Of a stretch of 64,000 bases of DNA, positions 45,344 through 58,128 are shown piece after piece. Numbering within the stretch: the first letter of the stretch is position 1; every line of letters begins with the position of its first letter. Source of the stretch: Tamarix chinensis (Eukaryota > Streptophyta > Magnoliopsida > Caryophyllales > Tamaricaceae); contig CM060180.1 in assembly GCA_030549775.1 (NCBI GenBank), positions 78,585,672-78,649,671 of the forward strand, given 5' to 3'. A model generated the notes under the pieces. That model searched no databases and was not told the origin of the DNA. It was given only the letters and a program-made list of their open reading frames with translations. A program made the translations under genes and the position numbers.

Positions 45344-47825
45344 TAAAGTCTCGATACCACCAATTGCATATGGCAAATGTTGACATCACGATGATAGCTT
45401 TAAGGGCTTGATATTGATGCTACAAGTTCATGGTGATACCTTATGGGCTCACCAATGCCCACGATGTTTTCATGGATTTGATGTTAAGGATCTTCACACC
45501 ATTCCTCAATTAGTTTTGTGGTATTTATTGATGATATCCTGGTGTACTCCTGAGGAAATGAAGAACATGATTAGCATTTATACACTATCCTATCCGTTCT
45601 ACGAGAGCACCACCTATACACAAATTTGTTCAAATGAGGGTTATGGCTTCCTAAAGTAGCCTTTCTTGGGCACATAGTGTCAACCAGGTCAGTAGTTGTT
45701 CACCTGATGAAGATAGCGGCACTCATGGAATGGAACCCCCTCCCCACGAATGTGTCAAAAGTTCGTAGCTTTTTGGCTCTGGTAGGATATTACTGACACT
45801 TGGTGCATAAAGTTTTGAAGATTACTCATCCTTTGACCGACCTTGTAAAGAAAACCACCAGGTTCCAATGGGAAGATTCTTGTGATGAGGCATTCTAGGA
45901 GCCAAAAAAAATGATTGATCATAGCACCTATCCTAACCCTCCTAGAGGGTTTTAAGGGATTTGAGGTCTACAATGACACATCCAAGCATGAGTTAGGATG
46001 AGAATTAATGTAGAATGGTAAATTGGTCACTTATGCTTCCCATAAGTTAAAGCGGCACGAATGGAACTATCAGACTCATAATTTGGAGCTAGCCGGAGTG
46101 GTTTTCAGCTAAAGATTTGGAGGAACTACCTATATAGGGCCAAATGTAAATTCTTCACCAATCACAAGAGCCTCAAATACATATTCAAACAAAAGGAAAT
46201 GAATATGTGATAGAAGAGGTGGTTGGAACTCGTAAAAGACTATGAAATAGAGTTGACTTACTACAAAGATAAAGCTAATATGGTTGTAGATACCCTAACA
46301 AGAAAGACCACACACTTTGTGAAATCCTATGTGGTAGCCAATTGGATGCTATAAGATTTGTGTGATATGGAAATAGAAATGATCGAATAGGGTAACCTTG
46401 AGGTCCACATAGGTGCCTTAACCCCCACCCCTATAGTGTTTGAGGAGATCCGTGCTAGGTGGCCCAAGGAAGATAGACTTGAGAGGATATGTTAATAGAT
46501 ATGTGAAGGCCAAGTTGACGTGTTTCAGATACACTATGATAGTAGCCTTCACTACAAGGGTTGTTGGTGTGTATCACAGGGTTGCTTAGACCTAAAGAAC
46601 TGAATCCTAGAAGAGGGACATCATATGCCCTACTCTAATCACCTAGGAAGGGATAAGCTATACAATGATCTTAGGAAGATAAGATATACTAGTGGCCTTG
46701 TATGAAATGGGAGGTAGATGAATTTATATTGTAATGATTGACCTATCAGAAGGTCAAGATTGACCTATAGAGCTACTCCAACATCTAGAAGTGCTAAAAG
46801 AGAAATGGGACTCTATCTCCATGGACTTTATTAGTTAGTTGCCTCGAACACATAATGGTCATGAAACTATCGGGGTTATTATGGATAGATTGACCAAGTT
46901 AGTAGTATTCATCCCCAAGAAGTCGACCTAGAGTATGGATTAGTTAGTGAGTACCTATATGAAATTTGTGGTTAGCCAGCATGGGGTACTTGAGGATATC
47001 ATCTCCCAAGGTTCCTCTCTTACTTTTTCATAAACTTGCAAGAGGTCTTGGGACCAAAATTGAAGATGAGTATAGCTTTTCATCTAGCCACATATGGAAA
47101 AACTAAAATGACTATTCAAACCCTATAAGACATACTATGAGCTTGTGCTGTAGAATTCCAAGGTTATTGGGAAGACCATCTTCACCTGATAGAGTTCTTT
47201 TAAAATAAAAACTATCATGCCAGCATAAGGATGGCACCATTTCAAGTGTTTTATGGATAAAAGTGTATGACCCCCCTTGTGATGAGTTGATTAGGGAGAT
47301 GACTGGATAGATCCATCAGATTCAAGACCGGATGAGAGCTACTTAGAGCCAGTAAAAGAGCTACATTGATCGGAAGCATAGTGGCAAAATCTTTGAGCCT
47401 AAAGAGAAGGTGTTGTTGAGCCCCCCCCCCCAAGGGAGTGCATAAAAGGAAAGTAGAGCCTAAGGTACATAGGGCCCTAAAAGATTCTAGATTGATTTAG
47501 GGAGGTTTCTTATAGGTTGGAGCTCCCACCAGAGTTAGCATGTGTGCAGAACATGGTTCATGCCTCATAGTTATGGAAGTACATTGTTGATCCTTCCCAC
47601 ATGATCCAGCTTGATAAGGTTGAGTTTGACGACTCTCTGACCTATAAATAAAAACCCATGTGGATCCTCGATACAAAGCTCCAACGGATACATACAAGTG
47701 TAATTCCACTTGTGAAGATTCTCATGAGCTATTATGGGATAGAGGAAGCCTTTTTAGAAGTTAAGAAGGACATAAGTGAGGCATATTCAGAACTCATTGC
47801 CTCATCTATGAAAATTCTTGGAAAC
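45344..47825 (+). pseudogene. G1 pol, second half (RT to chromodomain)
   Basis: The coding resumes at KSRYHQLHMANVDIT, then [26 protein letters not shown] across a one-base frame loss (about 45520), AFLGHIVS, a connection segment WNPLPTNVSKVRSFLALVGYY, RNase H (TYASHKLKRHE, HNLELAGVVF), integrase zinc and core pieces (LDSISMDF-like at 46810, an E near 47100) and a chromodomain-like end (LVKILMSYYGIEEAFLEVKKD, 47712-47775). Stops and frameshifts are frequent. With 23220-24019 it makes a nearly full Gypsy pol; about 35 codons between the halves are lost. Confidence 0.88.
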
Positions 47826-47826
47826 T

Positions 47827-47978
47827 CTTTTTCCTTTAAAGGGGTAGTGGGTTATAGTGAGTGTTGTGCTTACATAGCAAGTTGCCCCAAAACAGCCTTG
47901 GCCTTCATATCCTTTTTCCCTACTCCTAGATTAAGCCATTAAATTCAGGGCTGAAGTATTCCTTTAAATGGGTAGCGA
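47827..47978 (+). other. Two polypurine tracts of G1
   Basis: TTTCCTTTAAAGGGGTAGTGG (about 47830-47850) and TATTCCTTTAAATGGGTAGCG (about 47957-47977) form a doubled tract. The second abuts the LTR. Confidence 0.7.
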
Positions 47979-49457
47979 TGTAATAATCCAAACTTTTTCT
48001 TTTAGGAATAAAGGATAAAATAATGAGTGATTGAATAAATCTAAAATATATATACCCTTTCTAATAAAAAATAATACTCATTATGACAATAAAAAATATA
48101 AAAAAAGTTATTATTTGTAAGTTATTCATTCAGCTAAACTAAAATAAATTATAAATAAATTATGGTAATTTCTAAATTAATGAATAATATTTTAATTATT
48201 TTTATTATTATTAATTATTATCCATAAATTTCCAAAAATATAAAAGACCCTAACATCCCTCTTTTCTTTTCTTTTTCTTTTTCTTTTTCCTTTCCTTTTT
48301 TCTTTTCTTTTTTCCCTCTTTTCTTCCATCCTTTTTCTTTTTTTTTTTCCTCCCAGGCCGCCTGGGATGAGATTCAGCATGCCCAATGGCACAAGCCTAT
48401 CTCCCCCTCTCCCCCTCTCTTTTATCTCTTCTTTTTCTCCCAATAGGCCCAAAACTTTATTTGTTTTTCTTTCTTCCCCTAAGCAGCAGCCAAATGCACA
48501 CCTGCACCCCATTTTCCCTTTTACTTTGTCTACTTTTCCCTCTATTCCTTTTCTACCCTCCCTCATAACACCTCACACATTGCACAACCTCACCCCCATT
48601 GTCATTTTTACACCCTCCCCCACCTACTCCCCTTTCCTCTTTCGATAATACAGGGTGTGCAGCTAACATGCCCATACACGATCCCTCTACATGCCCTCTC
48701 CCCATACCCTGCACCCTACCACCTAAAAATTCCCCCATCTTAGGTCTATATCACCCCTACCACCTTCGGTCAATAGCTACTTGCCTTCTTCTTGTCGTAT
48801 TCCTTCCCTTTTCTTCACCCTCCCTCCTTATGCCTATGAAAGACCCTCCCAAGCCCTTATTCTCCTATATTTTCTACACCAACCTCCCCCACCTCCTTTT
48901 TCTTCCTAAGTGATTTCAGATGCCATCGCCTCTACCACCAAGACACGTTGCAACCCCAACTCCCTCCCACCCTTTTCCATACACCTTCTTATGCACACTA
49001 AGTCTCTCATCTACCTTTCCTTTCCTCTCCCTAGATGTGTAAAGTAAGCAGCATGAGCTGCCTTTTACACCACCAATGCCACCTCGTGCCACCAACACCA
49101 TCTATTTTACCTTCCTCTCTGCCCCCTTCCCACATAGGAAGGTCTCCCCTACCATAGAACCTCCTCTATCACCCCTTCTTGCCCTTTCTTTTCGTATCGT
49201 CTTCCTCCTTACCTCCTGAGTGCCCCTGCAAGCACCGCCACTATCATCACCATGAGATCACCACCTCCTCCACTAGCTACCTTTGACAGCACCTACACAA
49301 CCCCAAAAAGCCTTACCGCACTCCTTCTTCCAACCCCCAAAAATCTTTCTCCACTGTCACCGTCGCCACGCCACCCTAACCTTCCCTTATCTATTCTAGT
49401 CACATGTTCTCCTCCTTACTTATTTTGAGCATTTTATCTTAATATCTACTGTTATTA

Positions 49458-49466
49458 ACATCATCA

Positions 49467-49512
<46 letters not shown>

Positions 49513-49525
49513 CATCATTATTATA
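49458..49525 (+). repeat. ATT/ATC microsatellite
   Basis: (ATC)n then (ATT)n then (ATC) units lie inside the G1 3' LTR, at the same relative place as in T1 and T2. Confidence 0.9.
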
Positions 49526-49599
49526 TTTAAGAAAATAAGAAGAAAAAGGAAAAAAGGTAGAAAAGGAATAATATAGCTAAGTTGGTGTTCTCATTTTAG

Positions 49600-49666
49600 G
49601 TATCAAAGAGGTAATTCCCCATTAGGAGGTGTAGGATCTCGTTGTGTCATGACAAGAGCCAATTAG
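49600..49666 (+). other. Splice-bounded 67-base block (G1 3' LTR)
   Basis: It is preceded by TCTCATTTTAG and ends AATTAG before GTAAGG. Its interior is diverged from T1 and T2, but the boundary signals are kept. Confidence 0.4.
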
Positions 49667-50889
49667 GTAAGGATATGGTTCTATTAGGTCATGCTTATGT
49701 GTCTTGGTTGTGGATTAAGTGTAATTGTAAGAAATATGTATATGTGTATAAGTTCTTTAAGTGTATTGTATAGTTTAGCTTGCAAGGACCTAAGGTAATA
49801 ATATATGTGACTCTCAATACTTATTTTTATATGTGTTTGCTAAGTCTTATCATGGGTCTATGTAAGTCTTATGTATTGTTGAAAAATAATATATTTATGC
49901 CAAGGTGTCATAGGTGGGGCTTGGATGGCTAAGGTAAATAAAAAATAAATAATGAGGGGTAGAGTAAGTAAAATTATATGTGGGGAGAATTTTAACTAAC
50001 CCTTGAAATAATATGGAGATATAAAAAGGGGTATTGATGATAAGAACGGTTAAGGTAAAAACTTTGTATGGGGAATGGGAGCTTTGCATGGGGGCAATAT
50101 CAACTTAGTGGGACCTTATTTGGAGGTTGACTATAGGGAGGAGACTGTGTTATGAGTAGTTGGTAGATTTGGGGTTGTTTTGGTATGTGGGAAGATGGGA
50201 GTGTACATGAGGAACAAATTAGGGTTTGGGGGGTCAACCCTAACGATATGTTGTATCGTGGGGAGAAGTTGAGGGATTTGAGTTGTACACCGTAGTTGTG
50301 ATGAAGGGTATACCACATCGAGGAATCAGGTCTAGTCAAATGGAGGGTGGAGTTGTGTTAGAAAGGAGGAAAAAAATAAAGGGGATATTAAGATATTTTG
50401 GGGGTGCCTATCTAGGAGGTCCTTGTCACTTATAAGAGTTGAGGGAGTGAGACTAGAAGGTTTTGGAGTAGGGTGAGTATGGTGATGTGTAATTGAATCA
50501 TGGAAGCTTAGGGATAAGAAAAAAGAGGAGGAGAGGCTAGTGCCACATTGGCCTAATTAGGGTTTTGAGGGGGAAACTCTAATGGTCAATGATGATCACA
50601 AATGTGAGGAAAAAAGGAGAGTGGGCCATGACCTATGAGTATTGAGGTTTCTAAGGGAACACTTAGGTTGGTGGATAATGTTAGAGTTTCTAGGGACCAT
50701 TGAAGAGTATGGATATCTTAGGTAAGGGGATTAGGGTTTCCATGAGGGCAAGTTTGCTTAGGGTGATAATAGGTTAAGAATCTTACCTGATTTGTGCAGG
50801 GATGGGTGTGTGATATCTAACAAATAGGACATGAATAAGACATTGATCTGTTAAAGTGGAAGATCATTGAGTTAAGCATAGGTGTAGGA

Positions 50890-51410
50890 TATTTACCAAT
50901 CAATCGGTTATAATAGTGGTCTGGCATGTTTTTTCCTAGATGGTTGTATATTCCTAATTCACCAGTTATAATAGTGGTAACGTGTGTTTTCCCTTGGATT
51001 GTAGTATATTCCTAATCCATAGGTTATAATAGTGGTCAAGTGCATTCTACCTTAGATTTTCTAGTATTGGTCCACCAGTTATTATAGTGGGGGTCCTAAG
51101 CTCAATCAATGATACCCTTAGATGATATTAAATTATGGAAAAGACACCAATCACTTACAGTGGAACACCACATGGGTTAGGACTGGGTGTAGTATATTTA
51201 CTCGTCCACTGGTAATAATCGTGGTAAGTGTGTTCCACCCTAGAGTGTAGTACACTTATCGATCTACTAGTTATAATAATGGTTTATAGTGTTTTGCTCT
51301 TAATTGTATTAGGCGTACTGGTCCACCAATCATAATTGTAGTCATGAGCGTTCTGCCCTAGATGATATAGTTATCAACCCACCAACATAAAAGTGGGGTC
51401 CCCGAACCCA
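50890..51410 (+). repeat. Two-block AATAGTGG repeat (G1 3' LTR)
   Basis: Block one (50890-51110) ends AAGCTCAATCAA and block two (51185-51415) ends GAACCCACATAG. Units are more diverged than in Q (CACCAGTTATAATAGTGG). Confidence 0.8.
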
Positions 51411-51998
51411 CATAGATATAATTTGAGCGATGTGTAAATATTATACTAATAGCTTTAAACTTTGATAGGGGTATATAATCTAACATAATCTATTGTGTCA
51501 TTATGTCTATGTCCCATATTGCTATGCTCTAACTTAACTGTACTGTTACCTTAATTAGTACATAGTATACTGATCACCACTTTTATGGTTGTTGCCCATT
51601 CCCACAAGTAGTAGCCCTTCATAAGTCTGTGCAGGTAGGTGATGAGGCCTTAGAGGACCTGTATTCCAATTTAGGGCTAGAGAGAGTGCATCTCAGAATT
51701 ATTTCCTATTAGCATTTATTTTCCCAATAGGGAACCGTATTATATATTTCTAGTACTCTTTTGTATTGAAACTTAACTTTCTTATGTTCTAGTATTTTGC
51801 ACTTATCAATGTTAAGCTCTTTCATATTTTAATTTATTTCTCTTATGATATTACATCTTTGTTACTCTTTTAGGCTTGTAGTTAGTATGAGGCAACTTGG
51901 GGCTAGACTTATATTGATATTGGCAGTAACACCCCCATTGTGGTGTGTGATTTTAGAAACAAATGAAAATTTTAACATTAATTTTTGGAGATGTTATA

Positions 51999-53115
51999 GA
52001 TTTGAGTCCCAGAATCTCTTGATGAGTTATCCTCTCCATATTCTCCTATGGTGAAAACTAGGAGAAATAATTCCATAAGGAACATGATAGATCTTGAAGA
52101 AATTTCTCCATTTTATTTAGCCAAGAGCCCTATTTCTCACTCCTCAGCCCCTGAGGGGATCTTTGTGGATAAACCTTACTAACTAATCTAAATCCCATTC
52201 TCAAAGGTGTTGACTGAAGTTGTGATTGATTTAGATGTTTCTAATTCAACCATGGGGATCTTTATGCTTCCATCTTCTCTCTTATTTGAAAAGAGAACGA
52301 ATGTAAAGTTAAACACTCATAGCAGGAACCATCAACATAATAAATGGAGAATCAAAGTGCAAAATAACCACATTAATTCAAATCAGGATAAATGGGAGGG
52401 TGCCTGGTTGGTTATATCTTAGGCTATCAACCTTCATTGGGCCAAATAATAGTGTTTATTGAGAGTCAATGAGGAGTTATTTCTCTACCAAGTATCTACC
52501 TTCATGAGGAGTGATTCATCATATTCTAATTCTAAAACTCCATGGATCGTAACAAAATTAAAGCCTATAAATGTTTGACTTTCATGAACCATCCACTAGC
52601 TCCAAGGCAATAGCATAGAAATTTTGAGTTTGTGAAGGAGAAATTCTAGTTTCTTCCATTATGGATCAAGTTGCCAAATCTTCCTCTATTGTATTAGGGC
52701 TAAGACTCCTTAAGCTCTATTGTGAGTGTAGTGGGAAAAAATTTACAAACTAATTGTCTCTCCTTTTTTAGTAAGTATATAACTTATGCTCGCATGTTGG
52801 TTGAAGTTGATGTAACAAAAAAATGTGTTGAATTTGTGGAGTTATAGGACCCTAATGGTGAAATTCAAATTCGGTAAATGTTTTGAATTGAGAACATCAT
52901 ATTGTGTTGAATGTGACACTATGAGACATTCCCTTAAATGTTTCCCTAAGACAAATGCTAAACACCCCCAACAAACTAATCAAACCATGCTTAAGACCAT
53001 ACCTCCTCAAACTAATTTTTTTGTGAAACAAAATAACAAACTACCCTACCTAAAAAGATTTTGGATAGTAGGTGTACTCCTATTAAAAAAAATATATAGA
53101 ATATTGTATTGAAGT
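51999..53115 (+). pseudogene. LINE ORF1 remnant
   Basis: This is a broken frame after the G1 LTR. It reads MVKTRRNNSIRNMIDL then KWRIKVQNNHINSNQDKWEGAW, with an open piece at 52207-52422 and another at 52825-53112. The second holds YCVECDTMRHSLKC, a CCHC-like zinc knuckle (C-x2-C-x4-H-x3-C) of the kind found at the end of plant L1 ORF1. ORF1 binds the LINE RNA. The 5' border is uncertain, as the LTR end and LINE start meet near 51998. Confidence 0.6.
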
Positions 53116-53219
53116 TGCTAGTACTTCTAACCCTTTATAAGTGTTAGAATGAGAGGTCTAATAGTTTGAACTAATGGAGGTAATCATTAATACACTTGAT
53201 CCGTCACATTCCCATCCAA

Positions 53220-53996
53220 GACAATGATTGGTGTGGTTAATGTAAGGGGATTGAATAAACCCCATAAATAGAAAGATGTTAGATCTTTGATGTGTAGTAA
53301 TAAATTTTCTCTAGTAGGTTTACTTAAAACTAATATTAAGAGTTTAGTTTTGTCTAGATTGGGGTCTCCTTAATAATAACAACTCTCATCCTAATGGTAG
53401 AGTTTAGTGCTTCTAGAATTCTTAGATTTTGATTATCATCCTTATTGCTTCTACTAACCAACATCCATTTGCTCATGCTTCTTCTCACATTTCTTCTTCT
53501 TCTTTTTACATAGTTATGGATTATAATAAAAATAAATTTAAAAAAAGGTTCTAGAAGGAAACATCAACGAAATTAGCTTTATAATTATAGAAAATTTACC
53601 TCCCCTATCATTTTTATAGGTTACCTTATTTCTATTTTGAATGAGTCGGAAAAATTCCAAGGGCTTTCTCCCTACTTAAATGAAATCCAAGATGCAAACA
53701 ATTGTTTAGCCTACCTTTCAATTATTAATCTAGATTCCCTTGGTTCATTTTTCACTTGGTGCAATAACAAGATTAGTGAGGGTAGGATCATGGATAAACT
53801 TAATTTAATTATGGGAGCTCAATGTGCTTTCATCATTTTACTTCATCTTATGCTTTGTTCCAAGCTCTTTCAATCTCTAATTACTATTTTGGTATTTTTT
53901 TACATTGAACAACTGTATGATCATCATATGCCAAGGTTTAAGTTTTTTAATATGTGGTGCAAACACCATTTTTTCACAAACGTTGATGTAGGATAA
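53220..53996 (+). pseudogene. LINE ORF2 endonuclease domain
   Basis: The coding reads MIGVVNVRGLNKPHK, where plant L1 has WNVRGLNK, then LVGLLKTNIKS. After a gap it reads LGSFFTWCNNKISEGRIMDKLNLIM (53741-53815) and ends RFKFFNMWCKHHFF. These are the start, middle and end of the APE-type endonuclease. The second half of the domain, with the SDH motif, is weak (YDHH). It nicks target DNA to prime reverse transcription. Stops near 53267 and 53370 break it. Confidence 0.8.
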
Positions 53997-54059
53997 CATA
54001 CTTAAGGATTAGCTTTCATAATCATGGAACCAATTATTCTTCATTTGGAAAGTATCTCC

Positions 54060-55110
54060 CAAAATTTGAAGACCAATAGATGGTTACATCGGTAGAAACA
54101 TACCAAACAAGCAACTGAGTATCTACATGCATATGTATGGCATGCATGACATGCATGGAATGATGAACACATGTATAGGAAGTTTATTTTCAGCATTGGT
54201 CATGCACTATTATTAATTTAGTTAATTAATTAATGAATTAGTAGAGTTGGATAGTGGATAAAGCATAAAATTAGCATAAAGTAGTATAAAGTTAGCATAA
54301 AGTAGCATAATATCTTTTAGCTTGTAATACTTTGAATTATGCCTTCTAGAAAAGTGGTAGAATAGTTATAAACATCCATGGAAGGAATGATTACTATTAT
54401 TGAAGATTGAAGATCAATATTGAAGTTGAATACAATTTTAACTATATGTGAATTTAATTCAAGTAAATCGAATCATTGTGAATGATTTAGGTTGAAAGTT
54501 TTAATCTCTTTGTCTATGTGAATTAGATATTAATTCATATCTTTTATAATCTCCATAATATATATTTTTCTAGCCATAATTATCATCAAAGAAACACTCT
54601 AATTAGAGGCTATGTAAATACCTAATTCAAATTGCCCATTAAACCCTAAACCACCATTCAAAAGCTTATACCCTTCCATCCGAACCAAACATCACCTTAA
54701 TCCTTCTATTCGAGCTAAACCCTAACCCTAAACCTAAACCACAACCTCATCTTCCATGCAAACCCTAACATTAAAAGCTCATCATCATCAACAAACCATT
54801 TTTGAATGCATATCTTAATTACCACAACTCATTCGATCCCTCACCACTAAATAACCATCACCATTAAATCATACATATTTTGTTCAAATCATCACCACCA
54901 TCTTTCCACCCTATTCAAATGTTTTAAACCGTAATAAACAATCACTAATTATTATTCTAATTATAATTATCACAACCGAGTCATATTCTCATCAAGTTGA
55001 CAATCCCATCCTCCCACACACATCACAAGTGGTTTAATGAACCTATAATATAATATTAGATTCCCACCCTACACCTAGGTTAAGACATTGCCTTAATAGT
55101 TTATGCCCAA
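54060..55110. other. Unassigned 1-kb segment inside the LINE
   Basis: LINE coding pauses after the endonuclease and resumes near 55225. The segment is AT-rich, with GCATGCATG palindromes (54125-54160), AGCATAAAGTAG short repeats (54258-54312) and degenerate CCCTAAAC repeats (54640-54790). Similar strings CCCAAAATTTGAAGA (54057) and CCCAAAATTTTGAAAA (55108) frame it. It may be an inserted small element; no family is recognised. Confidence 0.4.
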
Positions 55111-55224
55111 AATTTTGAAAATCTTAATAGAGACTATTTTAGCTTGATCTCCAACTGTCTCTCAACGATAGGAAATTCTCTAGAAAAAATTAGAATGACT
55201 TATTTGAGGACCCTAGCAATGTTA

Positions 55225-57370
55225 CTCTATAAACATTTGAAGGGGAAGCTTGGAAAACCTATGATTATCTCTCAAAATTTGAAGAATTGTTCCTCAAAAA
55301 TAAATCAACAATCCATTAGCTCAATGTAGATGATTCAAATAGTAATTTTTTCTTTACCTCAATGAATTCAAGAAAAAATAAATGTAAGGTTCTTAGAATT
55401 GTGAGAGAATATGACTCTTAGACTATTGATCCAATAAATATCCAAGATCAATTTTAAGAGTATTATATCACTTTGTAAGAAGCAAATACTAACCTCAAAT
55501 CGAAAGTAAACATGAATATTTTCAAGTTGGGGCCTCAATTATTTCAAGAATATCGATAAGATCTCTTGCAACCTATAAATAATGAGGAAGTAAAGTTAGC
55601 TCTAAATTCCATTAGGGATATTAAGGCACCGGGTTTGGATAGCTACACTTATTATTTTTTCAAACAAGCTTGGTTTATTATAGATGAGGATATTTAGCAT
55701 TTGGCAAATAATTCCTTCTTATCAAGTAATATTCCTAATTCCTTATCCATGCTACTTTACCCATCCTTCCAAAAGTGGCCAATCCAAAACAAGTAGCACA
55801 ATTTAAACCCATTTATTGTTGTAATGTCCTCTATAAAAAGTCCTCACTAAATTATTATAGCAAATAATTCATACCATCATTGAACCTTCTCAAGTAAAAT
55901 TCACCAAGGGAAGGTTTTAGGGGAAAATGTTTTTACTTACTCAGAACCTCTTATGTTATTATAATTGCAAACATATAATACCTAAATGTATGTTCCTAAT
56001 AGATCTAAAAAAGACCTATGACAGTTTAAACTAGAAATTTATGGAACAAGTAATTTTAGGCCTCAACATTCCTCCTCATTATGTATGTGTTTTTTTAGGT
56101 TGTATTAGTGGTATAATTTTATCCATTATTCTTAATGGCACCTCCATTCCACTATTTGATGGTAAAAGAGAGTTATACCATGGGAACCCTATCTCCTCAT
56201 ATGTATTTCTGATTTATATGGAGTATTTTACCCATATGTTGAGATGTCTTTGGAATTATTAGAATTTTTAAGGTCACCTACAATGTAAAAAGGGCCACAT
56301 CATTAATATTTCTTTTGTTGATGACCTACTACTATTTTTTCAAGGAAACCTCAACTCTATAATATTCTTATTGGAACAAATGCATTCTTTTAGTGAAATC
56401 TCTAGCCTTTAAATGAATTCATAGAAAAATTTCCTATATTATGGGGGTATAAAAAAGAATATTAGAAGTGAAATTTAGAATTTTACTTCCTTTCAAGTTG
56501 GTGATTTCTATTCCCCTACCCTAAGAGTCCCTATGGTTGCAACTAGGATTATAACTCATCAACTCTAAGTGGATTTTTGATAAAATTATGCATAAAGTTC
56601 GACACTATACTTCTAAATTTCTCTCTTATGTTAGTATACTCTAAAAATTTCTCTCTTATGTTAGTATACTCTTACTCATCACAAGTGCTCTCTTTGGAAT
56701 CTAAATTTTTTGGTGCAAAAGTTTCTTTCTTCCTAAAGCTCTTATTAAATGTATAGCCTCCTTATACGAATATATTTGGATAGGGGGCTATGAATCTAGC
56801 CATAAGGCTCCTATCACTTGGAATAAGTGATCTTTTCCAAGAAAAAAAAAAGGAAGGTAGCTTGGGTATCATTAACATAGAGATGTGGAATATTGATGCG
56901 CTTGGTAAAAACATATGGAATTTAAAGGCTAACAAGGACAATCTATAGATATAATTGATTCAGGGTAGGAACCTATGTTCTCAAGCATTGGAAAATATCG
57001 AACTAACACAACAAGCTACATAGATCATGAGGAACATATTTCAACTTCAAAATCAATTGCTACCCATTATCAACTCTAGCCTATGTGAGGGGGAATATGA
57101 CATCAACAAATTATATAATTTGATTAAAAAACAGATTTAGCTAAATCTTGGTGGATGACGATGTGGAAGAATCTTGAATATCTAAAATTTTGATTCATAA
57201 TGTGGCTAGCTAATCATAAAAGGCTAGCCATTAAGTCCTATCTCTAAAAATTCTAGTCTATACATTATACTACTTGTGTTATTTGTGAAAATTGTGAGAC
57301 TTCCTAATATATGAATCTTCATGTGAAGATACTTACTTGCATAGGAGGTTGGTAAGTTGAATTACCTAAT
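55225..57370 (+). pseudogene. LINE ORF2 reverse transcriptase and C-terminal domain
   Basis: Pieces in order: LLYKHLKGKLGKP; NNEEVKLALNSIRDIKAPGLD (55588-55650); FLIDLKKTYDSLN (about 56000); an open frame 56041-56262 with GIILSIILNGTS and HGNPISSYVFLI; the catalytic-type FVDDLLLFF (about 56312); GSLGIINIEMWNIDALGKNIWNL (about 56860); FIMWLANHKRLAIKSYL then CVICENCE, the zinc-binding end typical of plant non-LTR elements. The catalytic motif reads VDD for the usual ADD. Many stops break it. No clear poly-A tail is seen near 57370. Confidence 0.85.
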
Positions 57371-58091
57371 TGGTAATGACTCATAAAAATAGAAAGTGTT
57401 ATGTAGGTTGGGCTAAAGCTAAGGTTGAATTGCTCATCCTCCTAAGGACAAGCTATATTCCTCTAAAAAAACAATAATTTCATAAGTCTAGCATAACTTC
57501 TTCCCTAGTACTCATTTTAACTTCAATTTCAACATCCATCCTTGAAATAATATTATTAACAACATACCCAAATATCAAGGATTAAGTATAATGTTTTTCA
57601 TGTGTGATAATAGACTACTTTTAGGGTTACTATTTACATTTTCCATAAAACTCTAACTTCATAATACCCCCATAAGACTTGTATAGCTATAAAATTTAGT
57701 AAGAACCCCTAAAATATAGATATAATAAATATATCAAAAAAAAGATCAAACTCAAATAGTTCTTACATATAACAATAATATTATACCTAGGATTACTATT
57801 TCCACTTAAAGTCATCTTCCTCATTTATTGGAATAGATCATTCATATTCACTCCAAAATTTCCACATAATATATTTAACCTATTTAAAACCACTTACCAC
57901 ATTAAAATAGAAAATATTTTATTTTTAACCAATATTGACCAAAATGCCCCTAAGTTAACCAAAATACCTATTTTTCCACCCAAATCTTATAATTCCCAGT
58001 ATGGATGATTTTTAGACCTCCCACACATATTAAAATAATAATAAAAACATAGCCACAATCACATATTAAAATAATAATAAAAACATATCCA

Positions 58092-58128
<37 letters not shown>

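Larger units (their letters stand above)
47979..51998 (+). mobile_element. G1 3' LTR (4.0 kb)
   Basis: It starts TGTAATAATCCAAACTTTTT and ends GGAGATGTTATA. Its parts are an AT-rich start, a CT-rich tract (48240-49430), an ATT microsatellite (49458-49525), a splice-bounded block (49600-49666), AT-rich sequence, AATAGTGG blocks (50890-51410) and a candidate acceptor TCTGTGCAG (51626-51634). The first 1.3 kb matches the truncated 5' LTR at 21046. The flanks (TTTTA on the left of the 5' LTR, GATTT on the right here) do not match as a target duplication. No gene is seen. Confidence 0.85.

Noticed and set aside
21041..52003. Target duplication of G1
   Set aside because: TTTTA on the left and GATTT on the right do not match. 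Borders may have decayed or been altered next to the LINE.
53637..53996. Independent gene of 119 codons
   Set aside because: The FFTWCNN and FFNMWC motifs show that it is the endonuclease part of the LINE.
54640..54790. Telomere-like CCCTAAA repeats
   Set aside because: Only short, irregular CCCTAA/CCCTAAAC runs occur, mixed with other sequence. They are too few for an interstitial telomere tract.
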